Source: Sipunculus nudus (lineage: Eukaryota > Annelida > Sipuncula > Golfingiida > Sipunculidae). Taken from it: a DNA stretch of 64,000 nucleotides. Below, one piece after another: positions 1 to 12,450 of the stretch (position 1 is the first letter of the stretch; each line of letters opens with the position of its first letter). Made by a program: the position numbers and the translations under genes. Location of the stretch: contig CM049322.1 in NCBI GenBank assembly GCA_026874595.1, positions 31,931,340 to 31,995,339 of the forward strand, written 5' to 3'. The notes beneath the pieces were generated by a model. That model was given only the letters and a program-made list of their open reading frames with translations, made no database searches and was not told the DNA's origin.

Positions 1-2930
1 AAGAATTCAGTTAAATATACTGTTTCATATGTTAAGTAAGGGCTCAAAGTTTCATCCTAAAACACTATTAACTGTAAAATGAAAATTTGATGTGGAACAA
101 AGAGTGATTTTTAAGACATATATCATCAACAGAAGTAATTCGCAACTTTGAGAAAAATATCATAATCGTTATAAAACAGATTACAGATACGCATGTATAT
201 GATACCATCAAGACAGGATACTAGACCATAAAAAAGGTATCAAAGTAAAATCTTTACGCTGTACCCGTGATATGTTTTAACTCTTTTGAAATAGTGGCTC
301 CCAAGGAATCTGTCATCTTTCATAAATACCTGTCCTCTTTCTGCTACTGTTTAAAACCGAAGGTTAAAAACAAATACTAACTCTTAAGTGTTCTTTCCCC
401 TATTGAAATTTTATTTTTGATATTAAATCAAAAAGGAAATAGACTCTAAAAGAAAAACCTCTTCCAAATGCATAAAAATAAATGTTTTATTATTTTCATC
501 GTGTGTCAGATGTTAAACAGCCAATTCAGTGTCAAATTCAGCACATAAGTATGCGTTGCGATCAACATACGGAAATGGATTTACATCATAAATCGAACAG
601 TCATCATATATATGCTATTAGATAACTATGGGGTAACTTTGGGAACTGACAAAGCCTGTATAACTTAAAATTCCAGCATGTGTTACCATTTTCAGCTAAT
701 CAATAGGCATATAAAACTAGAAAGCTCTGCTGTATTTAAAATCAGGTCCCAGCTTTTCAGAACACCGCCTTTGAAGATATTCTATTCTTTTCAGATTTGG
801 AATAATTAAATCTCTATATATGATAAAAGTGTAATTCGTATAGCAAAATATGGCAAAATTTTGTCTTCATATATACACCAAACTACACAAAGGCCAGTGT
901 AACTTAGTTCACAAAATATCCATTGAGTATCAACCCTTTCCGGTTTATTAAAAAGCACAAAACTAACCCCCCCCCAACATACATACACACATTCAAATAA
1001 TGGAAGCCAAAAAAAGAATAGAAAGTAAGAACACGTCCCTTTCTCTATTTCACCACCTCACATCCTGCGTCATTCTTCTGTTGGCCTCTCCACTATATTT
1101 AGGTATGTTTTAGTTCCCATGTACAGTTTTATGTTGAATGATGGTCTTTTTCAACTAAAGCCATTAGGCGTCACCACCATCTATAGCTTCAGAGCCATTA
1201 CAAATACTGTCCTTTTACACAGGTGCAAGTCCGTTACTAGAGAATGTGGCCATGTCCTTGGTTCTCCTGTTTACTTGCCTAGTTCATATTGTGGACACAA
1301 AACGTAGAAAAAAAATAAATCCTGACTTCAGTGACTGATACTAATTTGAGCAATCTCATCTTTGTGGCAGGGATGGTTGCAAACCTCTTATTAACTCATT
1401 CTTTTTTTTTTGTGACGGGTCCTTCTTTGACTTAGGCAGCATATACGTTGTTTTATTAAATGAGTAGACCTTCTGATTCACACTGTATTTATTGTTATTG
1501 TTCAGTTCTTATAAACCTTTCATATACATTTTCCAAATGGCAGACTCAGGTGTGAATTATTCATGGATCTTCTTTTCCTTCACTCCATTCTCCCGCCATT
1601 ATTACTTTTGTCTCTTGTGGGTTGACATGATAATAATACCGATATCAAAATAACACAGATATCAAAGTAAGCAAAATTATAAGCCTTTTTTACCGCCTAT
1701 GCCACTATGAACACTTTCGGAATATCTGATGACCTGTTCTTTGTCCTACTACAAAGGGAAATGCGTCCTCCTTTTCTTTTACTTAAAATGCACATCATTC
1801 TTGGGCAGTCTCATTGATACAGATGATTCAAGTAGTCAGCGGTGTATGTGCCTACATGATTTGTGAAAGTGTTGACCACAGGTGGTAGAAGTCTCAGCTG
1901 GCATCATCGATGGAAAGCATACAGCATACACAAGGTAATGTAGATACATCGTCCAGTGTTGATTTTATATGCTATAATAAATGGTGTAGAATGTATAAAC
2001 AACAAACAATTGACATACTTTGTCACATATACTATAACATTGTATAGAACGGATCTGAACCCAACATGATGCGGGAATGAAACTGATATGTAGGCCCTAG
2101 GTGTGTGAAACACCGTATTTGTAATCGTAGGAACATTTCTTCTGTAATAGAAACATTTTATAGAGGAGATAGGATGGGGGGGGGGGGGCGAAAAATGTCC
2201 ACAACCCAAGGATTTGATTTTTTTTAATGTTTAATTTAACATTTCTCATGTTTAATCCATCATGGGATTTAAATGATGTTTGATCTCATTCTAATTTGAA
2301 TAAGCAGGTCGTGATTGCGGAGAATATTCCAATCATTTGAGTGGGGTTAGTAGGGTGGCAGTAAAGGTTTCATGGGTTCATGAAAAAAACTGAAGATCCA
2401 CCTGGCAGTTTTCTGTAAAAAGTGTATTCCCAATTTATATGGTAGTCCTCCATAATGGGAGGGACTTAAGGTATCCTGGAAGGTTATCCTTTGATTTACT
2501 TGCGAAATCAACTGCGGCAGTCGTTTGGTGTTCGACCTGTATGGGATCGTTTTCCAGCTGGTGGCTAACTCACGAGTTTGTTCTTCGGCTTTTTGGGAGT
2601 TAGTGTACAAAGTCATTTATGGAGGCGCGCAGTATATCGGGATCAATGCATATTACAATTGCGTATCAAGAGGTAGGCGCCCCCTCCTCCTCTTGAGCTG
2701 AAACATCTCTCATTTTGTACATTTCTGTTTCCATTTATTCGTGATAAATTTTTATTTTTCAGAATTTTTTACCTAGCAATTAAATTATTAAATTATCTAC
2801 AGTTTATTACTTTCCAATTCATATACTGAGCATATTAATGAAGAGTTTTGTAATTTAGACCACATTAAAATAGCAAGCAAATGTTTCTTTAACGAGGGAA
2901 GGAATCTTTAAATTTTCGTTACTACACTCT
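1..2930. other. Non-coding flank, no gene recognised
   Basis: AT-rich sequence with only short scattered ORFs. It has homopolymer tracts of C near 968-977 and G near 2175-2188. The longest frame, on the minus strand at 2347-2616 (89 codons), matches no family I recognise and has no splice or codon pattern that argues for a gene. I see no RNA gene or clear mobile element here. Confidence 0.6.
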
Positions 2931-2939
2931 GCTGGGTTA

Positions 2940-3500
2940 CAACACCGAGGAACCCCCAAAATTGCATTTGCCGGTGAGTCAGGCATCCGCGGCCTTCCCG
3001 ATTAAAAATGTGTTCAGTCTCGGTTGGAATCGACCTAGTAAAAAATTTACAGCTCCTCTGCAGGTTCTTGAACTCACGATCTGTGCTCTGCTTGGTCCGG
3101 TGCGCTGTCTAGACCACAAAAGACGGTATTAAGTTTAACATACGACTTGAATATTAAAACAATTTTTATACCACAAGAATTACTTGTAAAAGGTGACATT
3201 TTACAAGTTATAAACATAAATGCGCATTTTCACCATGGACATCAGTGTTCTTTTCCAGATAGTATATATTTTTAGAAGAAACATAAATATTTAAGCCGGT
3301 CACATGTTGATATACCCCATACCTCCAGCCCGTAAAGCTTGACCACGTTATGAAATTTAGGAGAGATTGTAGTTCAGGAAAAGGAACTCCTAGTATTTTA
3401 TGTGACAGTGCATAAAAATGTCCTCTTTACATTGCATATTAAAAACAAATCCCAATATTGGAGGGGAACGTACCTATAATTAACTTTGAGAGAAAAAAAG
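2940..3500 (-). repeat. Dispersed repeat, copy 1, with tRNA-like head
   Basis: This stretch aligns along its length with 3950-4440. Shared landmarks are the 'ctcacgatctgt' / 'ctcgcgatctgt' segment, the 'acttgaatat' / 'acttcaacat' segment, 'gttataaac', and 'cccaatattg' followed by 'cctataattaac'. On the minus strand, 3050-3118 resembles a tRNA-derived SINE head: a GTGGTCTAGACAGC A-box-like stretch, then GAGTTCAAGAACC in the B-box position. The copies are clearly diverged, so the insertions are old. Confidence 0.5.
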
Positions 3501-3949
3501 TAATCTAGGTGAGATCAAAAACATATTTATATTTTTCATAGACTGGGGGAAGTTACCAAATAATAATAATATAATATTATTATTATATATAAAATGTATA
3601 TATATTTATATATATACACTAAATTTACATTACAAACTTTTAACCCATCAGCCACCAATCCATTTAAGCACACCCCGCAAGGCCGTGCAACCTCCCCCTC
3701 CCCCCCCCCCTCCCCCCCGCATCCAGTCATCGCCGTCCTCTCGGAACTCCACTTAGTTTAATACAGATTAACTGTTCTAAAACCTGGAATTAAAATATTA
3801 GTTTGTTGTGTGGAAATACTGTGAGGTGTTTATATACACACACAATTTAATTGTCTTCATGTTATCTTAAGTATATTACTTGTAATTTTAGTTTTATTAG
3901 TTGAGCTTTTTTATGAACAGCTGCATAAAAGCTGCACAGCTCCAGTCCC

Positions 3950-4440
3950 TGCAAGTTGGGGTCGACCTTGAACAATCTCGCGGCTCCTGTGCTGATACAT
4001 TTACTCGAACTCGCGATCTGTCATCTGCCGAGTTTTGTGTGGAGTCGAAACCACGGACCCCGCTAAAATGCAAAATTTAACAACAGACTTCAACATATCA
4101 ATAATTTTACCCCGAGCGTTACATTTAAAAGGTAATAAAGTTATAAACGTAGATATGCCTTTTCGCCATTGACAAAAAAATGTTGAATACGATTAAAATT
4201 TTATATCCTGGGTTTTAAGAATAAAAATATCAAAGATTGAACCACTTTTAAGTGTGATTACATTATGCAAACACATAAGAGAACAGTTTCTGAGGAACAG
4301 AAAATCCTCATTTATTGATGAAAATTTGCCTCAAACTGTCATCTGTATATTTCATATTCAAAAACTGTCCCAATATTGCAGGGGGGTACACCCTCCCACA
4401 CCCTCCCCCTTATACCTGTAATTAACCTTAAAAAAAAATT
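3950..4440 (-). repeat. Dispersed repeat, copy 2
   Basis: Second copy of the family at 2940-3500, in the same orientation and about 1 kb downstream, with matching landmark blocks in the same order. It is interrupted by small indels and C-rich expansions near 4381-4410. It ends just before a long TA array. I cannot name the family. Confidence 0.5.
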
Positions 4441-4461
4441 TGTTTCATAATTAAAATTAAA

Positions 4462-4464
<3 letters not shown>

Positions 4465-4521
<57 letters not shown>
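4465..4521. repeat. (TA)n microsatellite
   Basis: Near-perfect TA dinucleotide array of about 55 bases. Further TA arrays lie at about 4650-4710 and 5210-5248. Frames of alternating Tyr and Ile across these arrays are artefacts of the repeat. Confidence 0.95.
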
Positions 4522-4526
<5 letters not shown>

Positions 4527-4643
4527 TGGAGGATATAAAAGCGGACCGAACTGTCTCGCTAGTGAAGCTTGCTTTTCTAGGGAAGCGGTTTGAACGCCGG
4601 ACATGTGCGCCACCGACAAGGGTTGGAATCCCTAATCGGCCCA

Positions 4644-4649
<6 letters not shown>

Positions 4650-4691
<42 letters not shown>

Positions 4692-5205
4692 AATATATAT
4701 ATATATATATCAGTTTTCATAATACCCATCAAACGCCAACCAAATATTAGCGCTCCTCCCCCTCCCCCACCCCCGTTTCTTGCATTTCTAGATCCGCAAC
4801 TGATTACGGCCTCATTCCCTCCCTTAATCCTGGCTGCGCCCCTGTCAGGAAATAATGACAGTAACACCATGCTGGTTCCCGTTATAAGCATTGTAGTTTA
4901 TCTTCTCGCCGATAACTGCCAGCACCTTACTCTACCATTGTATGTCCTTCTCCACGCATAAGCATCCCTGCATAAAGAACTTTGTGCTTTATGTCATCAA
5001 TCACATGATTCTCTAGATTAGCGCTTAAAGAGATTAGCCAGTTCTACCAATGTTAACGCGTACACTGTTTAATTTTACAACTACGAAGAATAGGGCTCAG
5101 GCGGTCTCACAGAACAGAGGCATCAACAAATCTTAAACGGTGACTCTCTATAGAAATTGCTTAGTATTGAAATATGACATTTTTTCAGATTATATATACA
5201 TATAA

Positions 5206-5248
<43 letters not shown>
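4650..5248. repeat. Cluster of TA arrays with C-rich spacer
   Basis: TA arrays at about 4650-4710 and 5210-5248 flank unique sequence with a C-rich block at 4755-4775. No coding potential is visible; frames that cross the arrays read as Tyr-Ile repeats. Confidence 0.8.
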
Positions 5249-5249
<1 letters not shown>

Positions 5250-5250
<1 letters not shown>

Positions 5251-6120
5251 CCATATATGTGATCCATATATGTGATCCTTTAATATGAAGGGGGTGCAGA
5301 AAACAACGAAATAACATTCTCCAACTCTATTTTGTTGTGTTTTAAGTTCTGTTAAATCTGGTGGGCGGGATTACACAGTGTTTATTGCACTTGTTGTATA
5401 ATATATACGATTTTCTTCTACCTTTTCTGCTATGGGAACGTATTATTTTTTTTTTTCAAATACTCTCTCTCTCTCTCTAACGACATACATATGCACTATT
5501 TCTAAGCTGCTAATAGTCTGTATAATAGCCTATCACACTTCCAACGGCGTCAAGCAATATATTTTACTGCAATGTATAACAGCATGTTCATCAAAGCTAC
5601 AACGCAAACTGTGTGACAAGCAGAGTCATCGTTACAACATGGCTTAATATAAATTAATGTTACACGAACGATATTAATCTTAAAAGCATGGGCACATGTA
5701 ATAATGCATATCTCATCGATTAAACGAGAAAAATCCTGGAACTAATTTACAGGTTCGGGATTCTACATCAGCTATGAATGCGAAACTCATACGGTTTAAG
5801 AGGAAGCCGGAATTAGAGGAACCGCATCGCACAATTCAAGATTAACTGAGTCATACACAAGATTGCACCGTAACATCCTTAATTTTCTACACAACCCTCT
5901 GTCATACCTTTCCCTTGGCCTCAGTATATGAGTCGAACTATTCTTAAATCGTCAACGTTTTATTTTTCATATTTCGGATAATGATTATTTGATATTTAAT
6001 GTTTTGTTATGTTATTTTCATAATTCTGCAGTGGGTGAATGACGATGAACGGTGTTGAAACAAAAGGCGACAGGGTTGATATAAATCTTAATTCGCTAAA
6101 CTGCAATTCCATTCAGAATT
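5250..6120. other. Non-coding, no feature seen
   Basis: AT-rich sequence with a short CT run at about 5463-5478. I see no gene, RNA or clear repeat in this stretch. Confidence 0.5.
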
Positions 6121-6122
6121 AT

Positions 6123-6218
6123 ATTGTTTATAGTGGTATTGTTGTGTTCTATGTTCTGGCCCAAGTCAATATTGTTTATAGTGGTATTGTTGTGTTCTAT
6201 GTTCTGGCCCAAGTCAAT
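6123..6218. repeat. Perfect 48-bp tandem duplication
   Basis: Two back-to-back copies of a 48-base unit (6123-6170 and 6171-6218) look identical by eye. An ORF runs through both, but only because 48 is a multiple of three; there is no other support for a protein. The identity suggests a recent slippage event. Confidence 0.9.
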
Positions 6219-6609
6219 AAGCTTAACGAAATACCCCTTTGCTATAATAACTTGCGATCGGATTAATTAAATTGAGTTCACTTTGTTATCAATTTAATTT
6301 TTCTCATTCTCTGTCAGCTAACATCAATCCTGTGAAAGAAATCCTTAAAATCTACTCGTGTCCGTTAGTGGAGAGGAGACTGGTGTTGTCGGAACACGAC
6401 AATTCTTTCGGTATGGGTGAATAAGACCATGTTGAATCAAAAGAACTCATACCTGAAAGGGACAATTAAGAAACGAGTGTGCATAAAGGGTTGTTACAAA
6501 CAGCTGAGTTATTATCTGTGGTAGTAGGGATATTCATGAGATGATTCATAAACACCTTGAAAGTGACAGCAACACTAACAATGGATATATAGGAAGCTGT
6601 CTTTATACA

Positions 6610-7540
6610 TTATAAAACAGATTGGTTGAATAAAAAAAATGGTTAAATCAAACCAATTTAATTGGTCAAATATGTTCAAACAATTTATTGTTTAGAACAA
6701 CCAGTTTATTTTGTTTGAAATCAAATAACAGATATTGGTCAAATCAGCCAATATATTGCTCAGAGCAACCAACATAGCTGATGATTTGAACCAACAAAAT
6801 TGGTCAGTTCGGCGAAAATAGATTGGTTATTCTCAACAAATGTACATCATATGTACAATGTAAAATGGTTGAGGTCAACAAAAACAAATTTGTTAAATCA
6901 GATAATAAATTGGTCACATGTATCAATTCCAGTTAGTCAGACTAGTGGACACATTTATGTGTGCACTGCTACTATCAATCACCTTTTCAGTTGTTTAATT
7001 CTCCAGGTTGATTGGAAGCCTTCTGATAAGTCATTCTTAAATATCGGGTGTACACCCGATCTGGGAAACGACCCATGACCTCATCCAGTAAAACTTGTAT
7101 CACTTGTAACTGACTTGGAGCTCTTGTGTTGTGTGTCTGATGTTAAAACTGACAAATCGGTTTGATCACTGCTTGACCAATTAGTTGGTATAAATAACAA
7201 ATATGTAGGTAAAATCAACCAGATTTTAACTAAACCAAGAAAACTGGTTGACATATGCAACAAAATGGTCGACCAATAAAAATTGGTCAAAATGCCAAAT
7301 GAGTTTGGTTACTACATAACCAACAAGTTGGTTTAATCTAACAATATCATCTCAACCAACCGAATTAGTCATATATGTGTGCTATAAGGTAACCAATATT
7401 TTGGTTTTCAATTGGCAATATATTGGTTAAACCTGCAGACAGTATTTTTACTCTGTTAACCAATAAAAATTGGTCAGAAAAAACAACTGGTTTGGTTATT
7501 ACTTACACAATACGAAAATTAGCTTAACCAATTACATATT
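6610..7540. repeat. Array of AACCAAT / ATTGGTT-type motifs
   Basis: About 0.9 kb packed with short, imperfect, inverted motifs of the kind ATTGGTCA, AACCAA and TTGGTT, with no strict period. Clear examples lie near 6650-6670, 6785-6805, 7215-7285, 7300-7345, 7395-7435 and 7460-7475. No coding frame runs through it. It could be a degenerate foldback or tandem repeat element; the superfamily cannot be assigned from sequence. Confidence 0.55.
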
Positions 7541-7559
7541 TATATAACTACATATTTAT

Positions 7560-10060
7560 CAATGTGTTTTTTTGAGTGTATAAATCCTTAAGTGATTTCT
7601 CCTATCATCTTACTACAGGCTTGATATGCTGCACCTACAATTTATTTATTTGTTAAGTCTCCCACTTTGAATCACTTAAAGTTGCACGTTTTATTGAGTG
7701 ATACACGGCCGTGAGGAACGCTCAGCTTTCCGTTAAGCCTTCACAGCGCTCGCCCAGAATCGGACCAACCGAGAAATTATCCCACGGTTCTTCAGCCGAG
7801 ATTCAACTGTGCGTCTTGTGCTCAATATATAATATGCCTATCGACCACGGAACAAGTTTTTCCAAATAATGACTTAACATATTCAAAATAACTATTAAAC
7901 TTACAAACCTATTATTAATGAACGCTGCATTTTTAAGTAATTTATTTTCCCCAAGGTTACATAAATTATCACTCATACCCTTCTTCAACACCGTTATACT
8001 TTGAAAATAATCTTAATTTTAATAAGTAATAATGACAAAATATATAAGCAAATTCTTTTAGCTTCCACATTATATTTTGCCTTCTGTGGAATGCTGCTGT
8101 ATTTTATTTCCTAATTTAAACAAAATCACCTAATTATGGTTTGCTCATTTTTTAAAGGTAGAACCACAACATTGGTGAGGAAATATTCCATTTAATCATT
8201 CGTTATAATTTCAGGGTTTGAAGTTTTAAAAGTGTTAATGATGGTACAGTTAGGGCATTAAATTGGCCAAAATTATACCTTTTCATGGACAAAATGCTCT
8301 GCGTAAAATAATTTCATACAGTTGATATGTTTGATTTTTATGTAAGGTTGTATAAATCGTTAACACACTTCATCATTTTCAAACTTAACTGTAAATGTTT
8401 ATATATTATGATGCTTTGAAAACTATGATATTATTTTTCATGTTATTTTCCTATCATATCCATAGAAACAGGATAATGGACTGTGTAATGTACAGGAGCT
8501 GGGGTGATACTGGTATAGTTCAGTTAAGGTGTTAGATGTACCATAGCGTCAATGTGAAATGTGCTAGGTCGCCATGTAAAAGAATCCAAATGATTGTGTG
8601 TATGAGAGTTAGAAACATGCAGGTGTATGTAAAGGAGTTCTATGAACGTACACAAGTAGAGAAAGGTTGTTAAGTGCATTGGTATTTGAAAAAAAACTAA
8701 TCTCTCGGAAATATATTAGGATACAAAAAATGAAGAAGATACAGAGATAGAGATAAGATCACAAAGAAAAATGTAACCGTACCAAACCCAGACCTTCCCA
8801 TCTCAGTACAGAGAACTCCTGGCTTAAGTGCTGGCTTAAATACAGAATCAAGTATTTATGAATAGCAATTTGTAACTGTATTTAATGATTTAAGGTTTCG
8901 ATTAATAGATCAGAAACAAGAAAAGGACTTTTTTTCTGACACGTAAGGTGTATGATTAGTAAAATTTTATTTTAGTAATAGACAAGGGAAAGCCGCTGTC
9001 GCATTCATTCACTTGCCATCCTTGAGCGGAACAGCCGTAAATAGGGGATTTCCTAATATGCGAAATAAGCATTAAACACACGGAATGTTTACACGTGCGA
9101 GCAAGGAACTTTGGACTTTGGCACGCCACTTACATGAACACAGCAAAGGACTGCCTGGCCTGCGAATCTCGGGACTTCCGTTATAATTATTCAATTGGAC
9201 ACAGAGATATTCCACTTTGGTTGACCTGCGTCCTTTCTGCTAGGGTCAGTAGAGAAATGTTCATCTCATTGATTTTACATAGTCGCTTACGGTCACATAA
9301 GTTTTGTTGACCTTTTGATGATGAGCTAGATTCAGCTAGTTTTCAAATAACCTTTCTGACACATTTGAGATGTCGATATTTCTGCTCATGATTTTTTATT
9401 TGTTATTCTCTAATCTATGACGGGACGTATCATGGTATAACCCCAGTCCGTCCGCCCGTTGACTTTTTACAAAACTAATGTAACTGCTAACCAATAGATT
9501 ATCTCGCCCCGAGTTCGATTATGAGGAAAATCCAGGCATATTGAGGCTTTTTAAAGTCAAAGGTCACTAAGCTACTATGTGTTGTCGCCGCGGTAACTTA
9601 CAGATGGATTTTTGATAAAAAAAAAATATGTACAAATATTAAGCAATATATTATATTGCATTGAATCGATTTTCCAAAATAGCCATGCATATATAATGAG
9701 GTCAGAGGTCACCAACTTTTGGTGGCGCCCTGATGAATTACTTAATATTGGATTACCAAAAATCTCATGAATATTAACTAATACAGTTTCTGACCTGAAT
9801 TACATTCTCAATAAAATTCTCACGCATATATCACAGGTTTTAAGATATGCGACAGGCGTATTATGCACCATTTGTGGTGCTCTTGTTTATATTTGATAAA
9901 TAACGAAGCGATAAAGGCTTTTTAAAATTAAGAATTCATCATTAATGGTGTTTTAATCAAATGATTTAGTTCTTTCCTGTTTCATATCTTTTTGTATTTC
10001 TTGGCCTACGAATAAATCATTACCGAGATAGCCTCACGCATATATTCTGTTTAACGAAGA
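7560..10060. other. Non-coding upstream region of gene A
   Basis: No gene is recognised. A minus-strand B-box-like stretch (GGTCCGATTC type) near 7750-7775 hints at an old SINE. At 9430-9860 the sequence is repeat-like, with a 'gaggtcagaggtcacc' block near 9700 that resembles the blocks at 61.9-62.3 kb. The gene A promoter should lie in or upstream of this stretch, but no core promoter motif can be supported. Confidence 0.4.
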
Positions 10061-10082
10061 AAAATAATATGTGTATTTTAGG

Positions 10083-10146
10083 ATGAAAGCAAAAGTTGTT
10101 CATATTCTCCAGGCTGCACAATGGATTATTGTTTGTTCCGTTTGTG
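10083..10146 (+). CDS. Gene A exon 1: signal peptide
   Basis: The ATG at 10083 opens a short frame beginning MKAKVVHILQ, with a hydrophobic core QWIIVCSVC, as expected of a secretory signal peptide of about 21 residues. A GTACGT donor at 10147 leaves the exon in phase 1, which matches the phase-1 acceptor of the first Ig exon at 11025. An upstream in-frame ATG at 10071 exists, but an acceptor-like 'tgtgtattttag' ends at 10081, so 10083 may be the first codon after a 5' UTR intron. This is the only candidate leader found upstream of Ig1. Confidence 0.6.
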
Positions 10147-10214
10147 GTACGTACACTGGTTATTATACTTTATTTGGTCAGGCCTTACGGGCAAAATATG
10201 TCACCCACATAGTT

Positions 10215-10217
<3 letters not shown>

Positions 10218-10293
<76 letters not shown>

Positions 10294-10407
10294 CAGTACA
10301 GGAAAATTTCCCTTTTGTCGATCTCGTGAAAATCGAATAATTCAGTTTTGTCGGTGTTTGGTGTTCGAAATTTAGAGTTTTATAATATTTCATTATATAG
10401 ACGCGAG

Positions 10408-10453
<46 letters not shown>
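10218..10453. repeat. CT and TA microsatellites in intron 1
   Basis: A (CT)n run at about 10218-10251 passes directly into a TA array to about 10292. A second TA array lies at about 10410-10453. Both are in the intron between the leader exon and Ig1. Confidence 0.9.
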
Positions 10454-10455
<2 letters not shown>

Positions 10456-10651
10456 CTTGGTCTCGAGGGTCCCGGACTTCCACTCGGGAGGAAAACAACA
10501 CAAAACAACACAAAAAGTCATTTTCGAGTGCAATGGAGAGAAAAAATGAACACATTGTTTTTGTGTAACATTCGTGTACATATTTCATACCTGTTTCAAG
10601 AAAAACGATGTGCCCGTTAGCTTATTCTAAAGAGAAAATAAAAAGTATAAT

Positions 10652-10655
10652 AATA

Positions 10656-10693
<38 letters not shown>
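10652..10693. repeat. (ATT)n microsatellite
   Basis: Trinucleotide ATT array of roughly 14 units inside intron 1 of gene A. Confidence 0.9.
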
Positions 10694-10694
<1 letters not shown>

Positions 10695-11024
10695 AAGCAG
10701 GTATTTCCATAATTTCGTCAAGGGACATATCACTTTTTAGTGGGCCGCTTTTACGAGTAGTTTCAGGAATTTCGCAGATATAAACCTGATATAGTTATAA
10801 CAGGGCTAGGGGATGTTACACGAAAGTACAGCCCCCAGACGAGAATCTATAGCAGAGATGGTTGGCAGGCATGGGGATGCGTATTGGAAAAAATTAGCGG
10901 GATAACGCTTTTTAATGTAGCATGAATAAATTTTTATATTACAGTAGGATTGGGTAGAATCTTTGCTTATGGTAGCTTTATGTTTTCAACTTGAAATGCT
11001 GCGTTCATTTCCCTTTATAATTAG

Positions 11025-11339
11025 TGACCATCGCGAGTGATATACCATATGAGGTGGCAGCAGGGTCAATAGTACAGATGGATTGTAAAGACTTTGTTGG
11101 TGACGGAACAAAATTCATAGACTGGAGAGCCGGAGATACCTCTAGTCGCCTTAACATAATGACACAGATCAGGTCTCTCAACTACACTGAGATTCCTGAC
11201 ACCCGATACAAGGCCAGACTGAGCAGACCAGAGTGGGGAGTGTGTCAGCTCTATAACTACAGACCTCCAGATTCACAGGAATATTACTGCAGAGTAAATC
11301 CACCTGAACAGATCAGGACATTTCGGTTCATCATCATAG
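11025..11339 (+). CDS. Gene A exon 2: Ig domain 1 (V-like)
   Basis: The acceptor 'ccctttataattag' ends at 11024 and the donor GTAAAT starts at 11340; the exon is 315 bases, phase 1-1. The translation has the Ig hallmarks: B-strand Cys (IVQMDC), C-strand Trp (FIDW) and F-strand Tyr-x-Cys (EYYCRV). An extra Cys lies in GVCQLY. The length and the long C'-to-F region suggest a V-type fold. As the N-terminal domain it is the likeliest ligand-binding module. No stop or frameshift is seen. Confidence 0.8.
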
Positions 11340-11550
11340 GTAAATATAGTCTGGTTTTGAAAGCATGCCAAACAATCTTTGTGTTTTAATCCTTCAAATG
11401 ATCTTTAAATAAATATATCTTAAATATTGTTTGTTGAATGATGCAAAATTTACATCAGGACTGTACTAAAATTATATTAATTTTTTGTTCATGATTTATA
11501 CGTATTTTTGTTCAAAGCACATATTTACCAGGTAAAAATCTCACTTTTAG

Positions 11551-11823
11551 AGGCCCCATCAGCAGCTCCTACCCTGCAGGTCTCAGCGCCCTATATCAGG
11601 GAGGGAGGGAAAGCCGTACTGACGTGTAATCATGACGCAAACACGCAGGGAACTGTACTACAGTACAGGTGGAAGAAAGATGACGATGATCTTGGCGCGG
11701 CACAGAATCAAAGCCAACTGAGGTTGACTACAAAACGAGGTGACCAGGGGGCGTACAGATGCGTGGTGAAGAACAATGCTGGGAAGTCCCCGTTCAGTCA
11801 ACCCAAAACACTCGAGGTGGATT
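11551..11823 (+). CDS. Gene A exon 3: Ig domain 2
   Basis: The acceptor 'atctcacttttag' ends at 11550 and the donor GTAAGT starts at 11824; 273 bases, phase 1-1. It encodes APSAAPTLQVSAPY..., B-strand Cys (AVLTCNH), Trp (YRWKKD) and F-strand YRCVV, with a classical GDQGAYRC turn before the second Cys. It reads as an intact C2/I-type domain. Its gene B counterpart would lie beyond the right edge of the window. Confidence 0.85.
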
Positions 11824-12009
11824 GTAAGTATTAGGATATTGTTTTAATGTGATAAAATAACAATGTAATAAATAATTTACAGAAGTTTTCCAGGACTTAA
11901 CCCCCTTGCAGAAATTTTCCAAGGGTACACTGAAACAATCGGTATGCGTTTAAAACAAAGCCTCCTTATACGCAATTATATGGCTGAAATATTAAATCGT
12001 TCTTTAAAG

Positions 12010-12140
12010 ATGTAGCACAAAAGTACACAGAAAAAAGTCGGATCACCCCGTATGGGAATCGGACCCATGACCCTCCGATTACCGGTCGTCTGCTCTACTA
12101 CTTAGCAAATAGGGAACCCCTAACCTCTGTGTATCAGCAT
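12010..12140 (-). mobile_element. tRNA-derived SINE-like copy 1
   Basis: On the minus strand the sequence has a GTAGAGCAG A-box-like segment, an anticodon-arm-like CCGGTAATCGG and a T-arm ATGGGTCCGATTCCCAT with a B-box. The arm is degenerate, so a working tRNA is unlikely. It aligns with 12328-12450, including the shared flank 'aaaaagtcggatcacccc'. It lies in the intron between Ig2 and Ig3. Confidence 0.6.
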
Positions 12141-12327
12141 GCTTCATAGGAACCAGCAAAGTGATGTCACTCCTGTGACTGGTATTTTGCATGCTACATG
12201 TGTCGACACAGCGAGTTTGCATGCAACAGTGATAGACTAATGGCCTTTTTATGGTCTGCATATTTTATTTTATAGAGAAATGTTTGATTCGCATATGCTG
12301 GTCCATTGCATATGCATATGGTACACG

Positions 12328-12450
12328 AATACACATAAAAAGTCGGATCACCCCGTATAAGAATCGAACCCATGACAATCCGATTGCCGGTCGTCTGCTC
12401 TACCAGTGAGGTACCAGGAATTCTATACTCCCCTGTGTATCAACATTTAA
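12328..12450 (-). mobile_element. tRNA-derived SINE-like copy 2
   Basis: Same family and orientation as the copy at 12010-12140. The minus strand carries TCACTGGTAGAGCAG (A box) and GGTTCGATTC (B box, complement of 12361-12370). This is the better-preserved copy. Both sit in the Ig2-Ig3 intron of gene A and are transcribed against it. Confidence 0.65.

Noticed and set aside
2347-2616. 89-codon minus-strand frame
   Set aside because: No recognisable domain, no splice context and no neighbouring exon; may be an old repeat fragment.
4339-5317. Frames rich in alternating Tyr and Ile on both strands
   Set aside because: They are translations of TA microsatellites and have no codon or splice support.
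12010-12450. Possible tRNA genes
   Set aside because: A and B boxes are present but the anticodon and acceptor stems are degenerate and the two copies share non-tRNA flanks, so SINE-like repeats fit better.
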